DNA of 64,000 nucleotides from Rhizobiaceae bacterium. Lineage in GTDB: Bacteria > Pseudomonadota > Alphaproteobacteria > Rhizobiales > Rhizobiaceae. Both the position numbers and the translations under genes were made by a program. Position 1 is the stretch's first letter, and the number at the start of each line of letters is the position of its first letter. The notes below the pieces were generated by a model. The model did not search any database. It was not told the DNA's origin and saw only the letters and a list, made by a program, of their open reading frames with translations. Shown one piece after another: positions 57,065 through 64,000 of the stretch. The stretch is from contig JAHBYV010000002.1 of assembly GCA_019635795.1 (NCBI GenBank), positions 124,001 through 188,000 of the forward strand, given 5' to 3'.

Positions 57065-58552
57065 ATGGTCGAGCTAGCGCATTTCCGGAATACCGTCGGT
57101 GGGGAGCATGTCGAGAGCGCTACGGGAAACTGGATTGAATCAGTAAACCCCTATACCGGTGAGCCATGGGCGAAGGTACCCCATTGCAATGCCACCGACG
57201 TAGATGCTGCAGTCGATGCTGCGCATAATGCGTTCGTAAAGGGACCGTGGGCTACGATGGCGCCTACGGCGCGCGGAAAGCTGCTGCACCGTTTGGGTGA
57301 CCTTATCGCGCGTGAGGCCAGCAAACTTGCTGAGATCGAAGTTCGAGACAATGGCAAACTGCTGGCCGAAATGGCTGGTCAGACCCGTTATATCCCGGAA
57401 TGGTTCTACTATTTCGGGGGCCTTGCCGACAAAATCGAAGGCGGCGTCATTCCAATCGATAAGCCGGACCTTTTTACTTACACAAAGCGCGAACCGCTCG
57501 GCGTTGTGGCCGCAATAACGCCCTGGAATTCGCCGCTGCTGCTGCTGACGTGGAAGCTCGCTCCAGCACTCGCCGCGGGTAATACAATCGTTATCAAGCC
57601 CTCAGAGTTCACATCATGCTCTACGCTTGCACTGATGGATTTGTTCAGGGAAGCTGGATTTCCTGACGGCGTCGTCAATACGGTCACGGGCTACGGCCAT
57701 GAAATCGGTGCGGCACTGGTCGAACATCCAAAAGTCGCCAAGGTTGCGTTTACAGGCGGCGACGCGACGGGTGCCAGAGTTTATGCTTCGGCTGCCCGCC
57801 ATATCAAGCACGTGACGCTTGAGCTGGGCGGGAAGTCCCCCAACATCATTTTTGAGGATGCAAACCTCGATGATGCTGTCAAAGGAGCCATTTCGGGTAT
57901 ATTCGCGGCATCCGGCCAAACCTGCATCGCGGGTTCGCGGCTTCTCGTGCAACGCTCCGTCTATGACGAGGTATCCGCCAAGGTTGTTGAACTCGCGCGG
58001 TCTGCTCGTCTGGGTGATCCAATGTCGCCGCATACGCAGGTAGGGCCTATTACAACTCTGCCCCAGCGACACAAAGTTCTTGATTACATCAACGTTGCCG
58101 AGAGCGAGGGCGCAAAGTGTTTGCTGGGCGGAAAAATTCCCGAGGCCCCTGAACTCGCGCGTGGCTGGTTTGTAGAGCCTACGATCTTTGGTAATGTGTC
58201 CAACTCAATGCGAATAGCACGCGAGGAAGTATTCGGCCCGGTGCTTTCGATCATTCCTTTCGAGGATGATGAGGAAGCCATTGAAATAGCGAATGACACC
58301 ATTTTTGGGCTGGCGTCCGGCGTCTGGACCTCAAGCATTCGTCGCGCCATCCGCATGGCGGATCGGATCAGAGCAGGAACCGTATGGGTCAACACATACC
58401 GTGCCGTCAGCTTCATGGCGCCCTTCGGCGGATATAAGCTCAGCGGCATAGGGCGAGAAAGCGGTCAGGACGCCATCGGCGAATATTTGCAGACAAAGTG
58501 CGTCTGGATAAATCTGGCCGAAGGCGTACCCAACCCCTTCGTGATGCGCTAG
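57065..58552 (+). CDS. NAD(P)-dependent aldehyde dehydrogenase
   Basis: The 495-residue protein starts MVELAHFRNTVGGEHVES. Its key motifs are AITPWNSPLLLLTWKLAPALAAGN, the general-base Glu in LELGGKSPNIIFED, the catalytic Cys in AASGQTCIAGSR, and EVFGPVLSIIPF near the end. It oxidises an aldehyde to the acid, presumably the one made by the adjacent oxidase. Translation likely starts at ATG 57065 behind AAGGAAG; a TTG at 57044 is possible. Last gene of the rightward run. Confidence 0.93.
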   Translation: MVELAHFRNTVGGEHVESATGNWIESVNPYTGEPWAKVPHCNATDVDAAVDAAHNAFVKGPWATMAPTARGKLLHRLGDLIAREASKLAEIEVRDNGKLLAEMAGQTRYIPEWFYYFGGLADKIEGGVIPIDKPDLFTYTKREPLGVVAAITPWNSPLLLLTWKLAPALAAGNTIVIKPSEFTSCSTLALMDLFREAGFPDGVVNTVTGYGHEIGAALVEHPKVAKVAFTGGDATGARVYASAARHIKHVTLELGGKSPNIIFEDANLDDAVKGAISGIFAASGQTCIAGSRLLVQRSVYDEVSAKVVELARSARLGDPMSPHTQVGPITTLPQRHKVLDYINVAESEGAKCLLGGKIPEAPELARGWFVEPTIFGNVSNSMRIAREEVFGPVLSIIPFEDDEEAIEIANDTIFGLASGVWTSSIRRAIRMADRIRAGTVWVNTYRAVSFMAPFGGYKLSGIGRESGQDAIGEYLQTKCVWINLAEGVPNPFVMR

Positions 58553-58584
58553 ACCTCCAACCGCCATCAACATTCCAAGTCTTA

Positions 58585-58606
58585 CACGTTGATCTGGATC
58601 AACGTG
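58585..58606 (+). promoter_or_regulatory. Near-ideal FNR/FixK-type palindrome
   Basis: Two perfect 10-base arms, CACGTTGATC at 58585-58594 and GATCAACGTG at 58597-58606, surround TG. The core TTGAT-CTGG-ATCAA at 58589-58602 matches the FNR/FixK consensus exactly. Its centre at 58595.5 predicts a start near 58637, and a -10-like TACTAT lies at 58625-58630, in the right place for class II activation. The gene at 58666 follows. Confidence 0.72.
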
Positions 58607-58665
58607 GTGCATGCACGCACTCATTACTATCAAAAGCTGTAGTGCATAGATGGATGGAGATTTGG

Positions 58666-59052
58666 GTGACAACGTTACATGACCTGAGCCCCGCGTTTCG
58701 CCATGTGCGGCTTTTGCTCGCGCGCAGCCCAGAGCAGCCCGAAGGCAACCGCAATGAGGGGTATGACCTTCTCGTACCCCTTCAGAGCGACGGAAAGCTC
58801 GATGCTGCCGAGTGGAAAAAGCACCAGCAACATTGTCGCGTTCGCTACTTCAAGCAGGGAGAACAGGATCGGGTGGGCAAATTGCGCCGCAAACCGGGTG
58901 GTGAGTGGTATTTCGACTACGCCGAAGGTACCGAGGATGACGAGCCGGGTTTTCGGCTGGGCGATGAACAGTTCATGCTGGGCGAATATGTCGGCATAGC
59001 CCATGAAGGGCAAATGCAGACCTATCAGGTCGCGAGAGTGGAAAGGCCCTAA
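58666..59052 (+). CDS. Conserved hypothetical protein (Hyphomicrobiales), FNR-box linked
   Basis: The 128-residue product starts at GTG 58666 (VTTLHDLSPAFRHVRLLLARSPE), with GGAGA at 58656-58660; ATG 58654 is an alternative. The protein is small, charged and cytoplasmic. It includes EGYDLLVPLQSDGKLDAAEWKKHQQHCRVRYF, a GEWYFDYAEG segment and GDEQFMLGEYVGI. This layout (LARS..PEG near the start, W..H...CRVRRF in the middle, GEYVSI near the end) recurs in uncharacterised proteins of rhizobial genomes. No function is known. An opposing frame at 58675-59013 is a shadow. Confidence 0.75.
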   Translation: MTTLHDLSPAFRHVRLLLARSPEQPEGNRNEGYDLLVPLQSDGKLDAAEWKKHQQHCRVRYFKQGEQDRVGKLRRKPGGEWYFDYAEGTEDDEPGFRLGDEQFMLGEYVGIAHEGQMQTYQVARVERP

Positions 59053-59063
59053 TCCAAAAAGCA

Positions 59064-59090
59064 GAAGCGACGCGGGTGACGCGTCGCTTC
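59064..59090. terminator. Bidirectional terminator
   Basis: A perfect 11-base stem (GAAGCGACGCG at 59064-59074 with its complement at 59080-59090) with a 5-base loop lies between two converging genes. An A-run (CCAAAAAG) just left of the stem gives the T-run on the minus strand, so termination of the gene at 59115 is well supported. Confidence 0.8.
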
Positions 59091-59114
59091 ATGTGAAAGC
59101 TTGTTTCTGCCAGC

Positions 59115-59492
59115 TTATTTCTTCTTCAAGCGCCGACGAAGCGCTACATATCCGCCAGCTATGGCCAAGGCAGGAAACCCAAGACCCAGAACAGGGCCCG
59201 GCGCCGAATGAGACACGCCCGGTCCACCTGGGTTGCCGCCACCCTTGCCTGGCAGGCCAACTGGCTTGCCAAAAGAACTGGCGAGAATGATTTTAGGCGC
59301 GTTGTTCGATTTTTTGGCGCTCGAGGCTGCGGGCTTGGACACATTTATTCCCATGCGCTTGTTCGCAAATTGCGATGAAGCCTCATTATGCGCGCCATGA
59401 GGATACGTTGCGCCCCATGTGCCAGCATGGGCGGATATGGATGCGAACCCCAGAAGCGCCGCCGCGGCAGCAGGAACAAGTAACCTCTTCAT
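59115..59492 (-). CDS. Exported Gly/Ser-rich protein with PEP-CTERM-like C-terminal tail
   Basis: The 125-residue product has a signal peptide (MKRLLVPAAAAALLGFASIS, cleavage after AHA). A low-complexity central part is rich in Ser, Lys and Gly (GKPVGLPGKGGGNPGGPGV). The tail has APGPVLGLG followed by a hydrophobic helix FPALAIAGGYVAL and RRRLKKK. The order motif-helix-basic cluster is that of a PEP-CTERM/exosortase-like sorting signal, although the motif differs from the PEP core. The true anchor mechanism is uncertain. ATG 59492 is chosen because it begins the signal peptide; the upstream frame lacks sense. Confidence 0.7.
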   Translation of the reverse strand: MKRLLVPAAAAALLGFASISAHAGTWGATYPHGAHNEASSQFANKRMGINVSKPAASSAKKSNNAPKIILASSFGKPVGLPGKGGGNPGGPGVSHSAPGPVLGLGFPALAIAGGYVALRRRLKKK

Positions 59493-59700
59493 CGAACTTA
59501 ACCCTTCATATTCTGTTGACCCATATTTAATGGCCATGCCTCCCCAAACCAATCTGCAAAGAAGATGTACCCGGTTATGCAATGGGGTAAGTTAGGTAGT
59601 ACTCCAGACTAGCTAGCCCATAATAAATACCCCTGTGAAAAACTCTGCCTTCCGCGTTCTCCTAATTGGAACGTGAAGAACCCTCGTCTAGGGTCAAAAG

Positions 59701-60537
59701 ATGAAACCATCTGGCAATATCGAACGGCTCATTGAAATCATGGCAGCCTTGCGCGCACCTGAGACAGGTTGTCCGTGGGATATTGAGCAGGATTTCGAAA
59801 GCATCGCCCCCTACACCATCGAAGAAGCGTATGAAGTCGCGGATGCAATTGCGCGCGGCGATATGGATGATTTGAGGGACGAACTTGGCGACCTGCTCCT
59901 GCAAGTGGTGTATCACGCCAGAATGGCCGAAGAAGCAGGCGACTTCCAATTTGAGGACGTCGTCCAGGCGATCACCACCAAAATGATCCGCCGCCATCCA
60001 CACGTATTTGGCGATGCAAAGGCACGTAGCGCCGGTATGGCGAAGGGTATGTGGGACCAGATCAAGGCGCTCGAAAAGCAGGAGAAGCGGGCTGCGCGTC
60101 TGGCTCGCGGTCTTGACCCGGAAGATCACGGACAAGGCTATCTTGATAGCGTACCTGTTTCGCTTCCCGCGCTTACCCGGTCCCTGAAGTTACAGGAGCG
60201 CGCCTCCCGAGTAGGCTTCGACTGGGGTGCTCCCCAGCCTGTTCTGGACAAGATCGAAGAGGAAATCGGAGAGCTGAAACACGCCCTGTCATCCGGTGAT
60301 GCTGCAGCAGCAAAAGAAGAGTTTGGCGACCTTCTCTTTGCATTGGTCAATCTTGGTCGCCATCTGCATGTCGATGCCGAAAGCGCCCTTGCCGGGACGA
60401 ATGAAAAGTTCCGAATTCGCTTTCACTTCATCGAAAAGCGGCTATCAGAAAACGGGCGGAGCCTTGACGATGCGTCGCTTGAAGAAATGGAAGAGCTTTG
60501 GCAGCAAGCCAAATCGCATCTGGCAAGGAACGCCTAA
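59701..60537 (+). CDS. mazG: Nucleoside triphosphate pyrophosphohydrolase MazG
   Basis: MazG hydrolyses NTPs to NMP and pyrophosphate, limiting abnormal nucleotides and modulating ppGpp effects. The 278-residue protein has two MazG domains. The first shows CPWDIEQDFESIAPYTIEEAYEVADAI and ELGDLLLQVVYHARMAEE. The second carries EEEIGELKHALSSGDAAAAKEEFGDLLFALVNLGRHL with the metal-binding Glu/Asp residues. It meets hflX head to head at the 3' ends, overlapping 4 bases. Confidence 0.95.
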   Translation: MKPSGNIERLIEIMAALRAPETGCPWDIEQDFESIAPYTIEEAYEVADAIARGDMDDLRDELGDLLLQVVYHARMAEEAGDFQFEDVVQAITTKMIRRHPHVFGDAKARSAGMAKGMWDQIKALEKQEKRAARLARGLDPEDHGQGYLDSVPVSLPALTRSLKLQERASRVGFDWGAPQPVLDKIEEEIGELKHALSSGDAAAAKEEFGDLLFALVNLGRHLHVDAESALAGTNEKFRIRFHFIEKRLSENGRSLDDASLEEMEELWQQAKSHLARNA

Positions 60538-61877
60538 TGGCGCTTTGACAGCAACCTGCTTTCGATAGACTGTCTTGCATCGCGGGTCGTGCTGACGGTC
60601 AGCCGCACGCTGCCATCTTCTTCGTCATGACGGGAAACGATGTCACCATTCTGGTAAACCCATTCGATCTGGTTCATCTGGGATGGGGTCAAAACGATCT
60701 CGAAGCGTACCAGTGATCCGGCCAACAGCTCCTCAATGCGGGCCACCAATGCCGGAACCCCCTCCCCCGTTTGCGCGGAAATCCCGATGGCTGGTGCGGG
60801 TTTGTCAGCACGTGCGCGCGATATGAGGCGATCCCGATCAGTAGAGTCAATCAGATCGACCTTGTTCCAAACCTCAATGACCCGGTTCGTGTCTTGCGGG
60901 TCGACGCCCAGATCGCGCAATATCTGCTCAACATCGTCTGCCTGAACAGCCGTATCCGGGTCGGAAATATCGCGCAGATGGATAATCAGATCTGCCTCGA
61001 CAACTTCCTCCAGCGTAGCGCGGAACGCTGCTATAAGATGGGTTGGCAGGTCTGAGATGAACCCAACTGTATCCGAGAGTATGACAACGGTTCCGTGCGG
61101 CAGTCTCAATCGCCGCAATGTTGGGTCCAGTGTGGCGAATAACATGTCCTCTGCCAGCACCCCGGAACCTGTGAGCCTGTTAAACAGGGTAGACTTACCG
61201 GCGTTTGTATAGCCAACAACTGCCACCACCGGGAATGGCACCTTGCGGCGCTTTGCACGGTGAAGATCGCGCGTCCGGCGCACAGTTTCCAGCTCGCGCT
61301 TCAAGCGTAGTATCTTTTCCTGCAGCATGCGCCGGTCGGCTTCGATCTGCGTTTCGCCGGGACCGCCAAGGAACCCTGCACCGCCGCGTTGCCGTTCAAG
61401 GTGGGTCCAACTGCGAACCAAACGGCCTTTCTGATAGTTCAAATGCGCAAGCTCGACCTGAAGCACACCTTCTTTCGTGCGGGCACGATCACCGAAAATT
61501 TCAAGTATCAGCCCCGTGCGGTCGAGAACCTTTGCATTGAACGCTTTTTCCAGATTGCCTTGCTGAACCGGAGTGAGAGGGTGATCAACAATCACCAGTT
61601 CGGCTTCGGTCTCCTTCACGATCCCAGCAATTTCATCCACCTTACCTGCCCCCAGCAAGGTTGCTGGGCGAGGATCCGCGACCGGAATGATCTGTGTGTT
61701 TACGGGGTCGAGTTCAATCGCTTCGGTCAGGCCCACCGCTTCTTCCATGCGCGCCTCTGGCGAGCGCATGAGACGCGGGGCTCCGCCTTGCCCGCGCTCG
61801 TCGGCGAGGGCGCGCTTGAGTACCGGCACCACAACAATGGCGCGCGTCCCCGCTGTGCGTTTAAGCTCTTCTGTCAT
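60534..61877 (-). CDS. hflX: Ribosome-associated GTPase HflX
   Basis: HflX splits stalled or hibernating ribosomes under stress. The 447-residue protein has the N-terminal HflX domain (to about 200, ATLLGAGKVDEIAGIVKETEAELVIVDHPLTPVQQGNLEK). The GTPase domain follows with G1 GYTNAGKSTLFNRLTG, G3 DTVGFISDLP and G4 NKVDLID, and a C-terminal basic tail completes it. It lies 32 bases downstream of hfq in the same direction, the usual hfq-hflX pair. The spacing suggests read-through from hfq. Confidence 0.95.
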   Translation of the reverse strand: MTEELKRTAGTRAIVVVPVLKRALADERGQGGAPRLMRSPEARMEEAVGLTEAIELDPVNTQIIPVADPRPATLLGAGKVDEIAGIVKETEAELVIVDHPLTPVQQGNLEKAFNAKVLDRTGLILEIFGDRARTKEGVLQVELAHLNYQKGRLVRSWTHLERQRGGAGFLGGPGETQIEADRRMLQEKILRLKRELETVRRTRDLHRAKRRKVPFPVVAVVGYTNAGKSTLFNRLTGSGVLAEDMLFATLDPTLRRLRLPHGTVVILSDTVGFISDLPTHLIAAFRATLEEVVEADLIIHLRDISDPDTAVQADDVEQILRDLGVDPQDTNRVIEVWNKVDLIDSTDRDRLISRARADKPAPAIGISAQTGEGVPALVARIEELLAGSLVRFEIVLTPSQMNQIEWVYQNGDIVSRHDEEDGSVRLTVSTTRDARQSIESRLLSKRH

Positions 61878-61909
61878 TCAACAAAGGGTGAGCGCAAAAC
61901 TCGATACAA

Positions 61910-62158
61910 TCAACCTTCGCGTGCGCCATCTTCGCCTTCGAACATCTGCACTGGTTGGCTCGGCATAATTGTCGAGATAGCGTGTTTATACACAAGCTGT
62001 GAGTGCCCGTCCCTGCGCAGCAGCACGCAGAAATTATCAAAGGAAGTGACAACGCCGGTCAGTTTGACGCCGTTGATAAGAAAAATGGTGAGTGGATTCT
62101 TGCTCTTACGAACAGAATTAAGAAACTGATCTTGCAGATTTTGCGTGCGTTCCGCCAT
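61910..62158 (-). CDS. hfq: RNA chaperone Hfq
   Basis: Hfq assembles as a hexamer and matches small RNAs with target messages. The 82-residue protein carries Sm1 ([31 protein letters not shown]) and Sm2 with the YKHAIST motif, followed by a short acidic tail. Length is normal for alphaproteobacteria. It lies between the aminotransferase (114 bases upstream) and hflX. Confidence 0.96.
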   Translation of the reverse strand: MAERTQNLQDQFLNSVRKSKNPLTIFLINGVKLTGVVTSFDNFCVLLRRDGHSQLVYKHAISTIMPSQPVQMFEGEDGAREG

Positions 62159-62195
62159 TATTTTATCTTTCGCAGGTCAATTGTCTTTTATCCGC

Positions 62196-62224
62196 AATGC
62201 GCCAAAACCACTTCAATATGTCAA
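62196..62224 (-). promoter_or_regulatory. Candidate promoter of hfq
   Basis: On the minus strand TTGACA (62224-62219) is an exact -35 hexamer. The region 17 bases on reads CGCATT, a poor -10. It sits in the 114-base space before hfq. The -35 match is clear but the promoter as a whole is weakly supported. Confidence 0.3.
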
Positions 62225-62272
62225 GCGGCTGACGCTCACGGTCCGTTACTCCGGTGCTTGTATAGGCCGTTA

Positions 62273-63136
62273 TCAGGCGATTGTTTTCTCTGCAACTTCA
62301 AAAAACTGTTGGCGCAATGAAGTTGCAACATTACCCGGATGCCCGTTGGCGATTGTAATCCCGTCAATCTCCACAACAGGCATGACAACTGTTGTGGCTG
62401 CAGTGATGAAAGCCTCTCTTGCTCGAAAGGCTTCATCAACAGTGAAGCTGCGCTCCTCCACCTTGAGGTTGAGCGTTTCGGCCACTTTCATAACTGTCCC
62501 GCGGGTGATGCCTCGTAATATTCCATGGTCCGCCGGCCGCGTTACCAGAACACCATCAGAAGTGACGATCCAGGCATTCGTAGCCGCCCCCTCTTTCACC
62601 GTTCCATCCGGGTCTACAAACCACGCTTCCTGAGCGCCAGCCTCTTTAGCCTTCTGTCGAGCAAGTACATTCGGCAGCAGGCCAACAGACTTGATGTCTA
62701 CGCGATCCCAACGGTTCTCAGGTACGGTTATGACCTTCAAGCCCGCTGCGGCGCGCGCTGCCGAAACTTCGGGACTGGTGCGCTTTGCTGTGATGACCAG
62801 CGAGGGGCGCACTTCAGGACTTGGGAACGCGTGATCGCGAGGTGCAACCCCGCGCGTGATTTGCAAATAGACCAGTCCGTTCTTGACCTTATTGCGGCGC
62901 ACCACCTCTTTAAAAAGAAGTTGCAGCACGCGCCTGCTAACCGGCCAGGCAATTGACAACTCACACAGTGACCGGTCCAGCCTGTCAAGGTGTCCTGACA
63001 TATCCATGATATTGCCACGGGAAATCTCGCAGACTTCATAAACCCCATCAGCAAATTGATAGCCACGATCCTCAATGTGCACGGCAGCTTGGCTGTGCCG
63101 AACATACTCGCCGTTGACGTAGGCAATGCGTGGCAT
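62273..63136 (-). CDS. dat: D-amino-acid aminotransferase (class IV PLP)
   Basis: The 287-residue fold type IV enzyme transfers amino groups between D-amino acids and 2-oxo acids, giving D-Glu or D-Ala. It starts MPRIAYVNGEYVRHSQA, followed by GYQFADGVYEVCE, the substrate Arg in QITRGVAPRDHAFP and the expected PLP Lys in DIKSVGLLPNVLARQKAKEAG. The G(A)..TNAWIV signature and GVLVTRPADHGILRGITRGTV follow. Length and motifs are normal. It lies 10 bases after the trkA stop and belongs to the trkA-dat-hfq-hflX block. Confidence 0.9.
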   Translation of the reverse strand: MPRIAYVNGEYVRHSQAAVHIEDRGYQFADGVYEVCEISRGNIMDMSGHLDRLDRSLCELSIAWPVSRRVLQLLFKEVVRRNKVKNGLVYLQITRGVAPRDHAFPSPEVRPSLVITAKRTSPEVSAARAAAGLKVITVPENRWDRVDIKSVGLLPNVLARQKAKEAGAQEAWFVDPDGTVKEGAATNAWIVTSDGVLVTRPADHGILRGITRGTVMKVAETLNLKVEERSFTVDEAFRAREAFITAATTVVMPVVEIDGITIANGHPGNVATSLRQQFFEVAEKTIA

Positions 63137-63146
63137 TTTTTGTCCC

Positions 63147-64000
63147 TCAGAAAAATTCCAGGCTGACGCGGAATAGTTGTTCGACGTCCTTAACAGCTTT
63201 CGCGAGGCTGAAAATTACCACGCGGTCCTTCGCCTTGATGCGCAGCGAGCCGCTTGGTTTGAGAACGGCACCAGCGCGGTAAATGGCTCCGATACGCATA
63301 CCGTCCGGAAGTTCCAGCTCGGTCAGCGGCGCACCGACAAGTGGCGAAGTTTCCAGCGCCTCAGCCTCGATTATTTCCCCGGCACCCTTGTCGACGCTGT
63401 GCACTGCTCGGATTCGCCCGCGCCGCACGTGCTGCAATACGCGCGATATGGTTACGCTGCCTGGGTTCACCTGCGCATCTATACCGACAGCCCTCGAAAG
63501 ATCTGTGTAAGCCGGATTGTTGATCAACGTCAGGCTGGACCTGCAACCGAGGCGCTTTGCCATGACGCTGGACAGGATGTTCACCTGATCCGAATTGGTG
63601 AGCGCAACCATAAGGTCAGCGTCCTGAATTTCGGCCTGATGCAGCAATTTCTCGTCCAGCGCATTCCCATGCAGGACAATCGTTTCGCGAAGCTGGTCGG
63701 CAATAATCTCAGCACGTTCCTTGCTGGACTCTATGAGTTTCAGGCGAGCTCTGCCCCGACGCTGTTCGATCGTTTTGGCGACATAAAGTCCGATATTGCC
63801 GCCACCCGCGATGACGATACGTGATGCCTCTTTTTCCTCATGTCCAAACAGGCCGAGTGTGCGTTTCACCTGATCCTTTGTCGTGACGACATAGGCGCGA
63901 TCTCCCACAAGAAGCTGGTCTGCCGAGTGCGCAATAAACAATTGACCGTCGCGACTATAGCCAACAACTGTTGAGGGAAGGTCCGGGAACAATTGGGATA
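63147..64000 (-). CDS. trkA: Trk system potassium uptake regulator TrkA, N-terminal part beyond the window
   Basis: TrkA binds NAD(H)/ATP and gates the TrkH potassium channel. About 284 C-terminal residues are seen of a usual 458. They comprise the end of the first TrkA-C domain (VGDRAYVVTTKDQVKR), the second TrkA-N domain with Rossmann IVIAGGGNIGLYVAKTIEQR and acidic LIESS, and the second TrkA-C domain ending FRVSLEFF. The frame stays open through position 64000 with no start codon of the right context, so the gene continues past the window. In relatives ntrX and ntrY would lie just beyond. Confidence 0.94.
   Translation of the reverse strand, partial: SQLFPDLPSTVVGYSRDGQLFIAHSADQLLVGDRAYVVTTKDQVKRTLGLFGHEEKEASRIVIAGGGNIGLYVAKTIEQRRGRARLKLIESSKERAEIIADQLRETIVLHGNALDEKLLHQAEIQDADLMVALTNSDQVNILSSVMAKRLGCRSSLTLINNPAYTDLSRAVGIDAQVNPGSVTISRVLQHVRRGRIRAVHSVDKGAGEIIEAEALETSPLVGAPLTELELPDGMRIGAIYRAGAVLKPSGSLRIKAKDRVVIFSLAKAVKDVEQLFRVSLEFF

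Noticed and set aside
58675-59013. Minus-strand frame of 112 residues opposite the FNR-linked gene
   Set aside because: It has a hydrophobic-looking sequence but lies antisense to a conserved, ribosome-site-supported plus-strand gene.

Overview
The window reads as chromosomal DNA of an alphaproteobacterium of the order Hyphomicrobiales (Rhizobiales), most like the Phyllobacteriaceae/Brucellaceae. The reasons are the kdsA-eno / ftsB / pdhABC-lpdA-lipA order with a lipoyl domain on the E1-beta subunit, the fused ispDF gene, the dusB-ntrB-ntrC operon, the rlpA-dac-tmk-holB-metG-tatD-MBL operon, and the trkA / D-amino-acid aminotransferase / hfq / hflX / mazG block. Genus cannot be set from the sequence alone. 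Both edges cut a gene: kdsA lacks its 5' end and trkA lacks its N-terminal part.

Layout. Positions 1-16851 are core metabolism and nitrogen control: KDO8P synthase, enolase, a tandem-repeat protein, FtsB, the whole pyruvate dehydrogenase complex with an SGNH hydrolase between E2 and E3, lipoyl synthase, a RatA/COQ10-type protein, CinA-C, IspDF, DusB, NtrB and NtrC. Positions 16859-26041 hold a CPA2 cation/proton antiporter, the YcjF/YcjX pair, a SixA-like phosphatase, DksA, a DegP/Q protease and RarA. Positions 26175-34136 hold two small proteins and the seven-gene minus-strand operon from rlpA to the MBL hydrolase. Positions 34405-41722 are more accessory: WrbA, a small secreted protein, a universal stress protein behind an FNR-like box, tRNA-Ser(UGA), an AT-rich stretch, a four-helix membrane protein, a Tat-exported phosphoesterase and an autotransporter broken by one missing G in a G tract.

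Positions 41785-58552 form one catabolic region arranged around a 0.54 kb divergent intergenic space. Leftward run HyuA-HyuB, an old yellow enzyme, a DctPQM TRAP transporter, a CapA-family protein, an acyl-CoA dehydrogenase, a class III CoA-transferase and a MaoC/HTD2-type hydratase. Rightward run an XRE-cupin regulator, a DAO-type FAD oxidase and an aldehyde dehydrogenase. One reading is a pathway that takes up a cyclic amide, opens it with ATP, oxidises the amine through an aldehyde to an acid, and feeds that acid through CoA activation, dehydrogenation and hydration. This is the best candidate in the window for an undescribed system. The order of steps and the substrate are inference.

Positions 58553-64000 return to core genes: a conserved small protein behind a near-perfect FNR/FixK palindrome, a secreted protein with a PEP-CTERM-like tail, MazG, HflX, Hfq, a D-amino-acid aminotransferase and TrkA. 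In many relatives the trkA-hfq-hflX block follows ntrBC-ntrYX directly. Here it lies about 43 kb away and points the other way, which suggests an inversion with a breakpoint next to ntrC.
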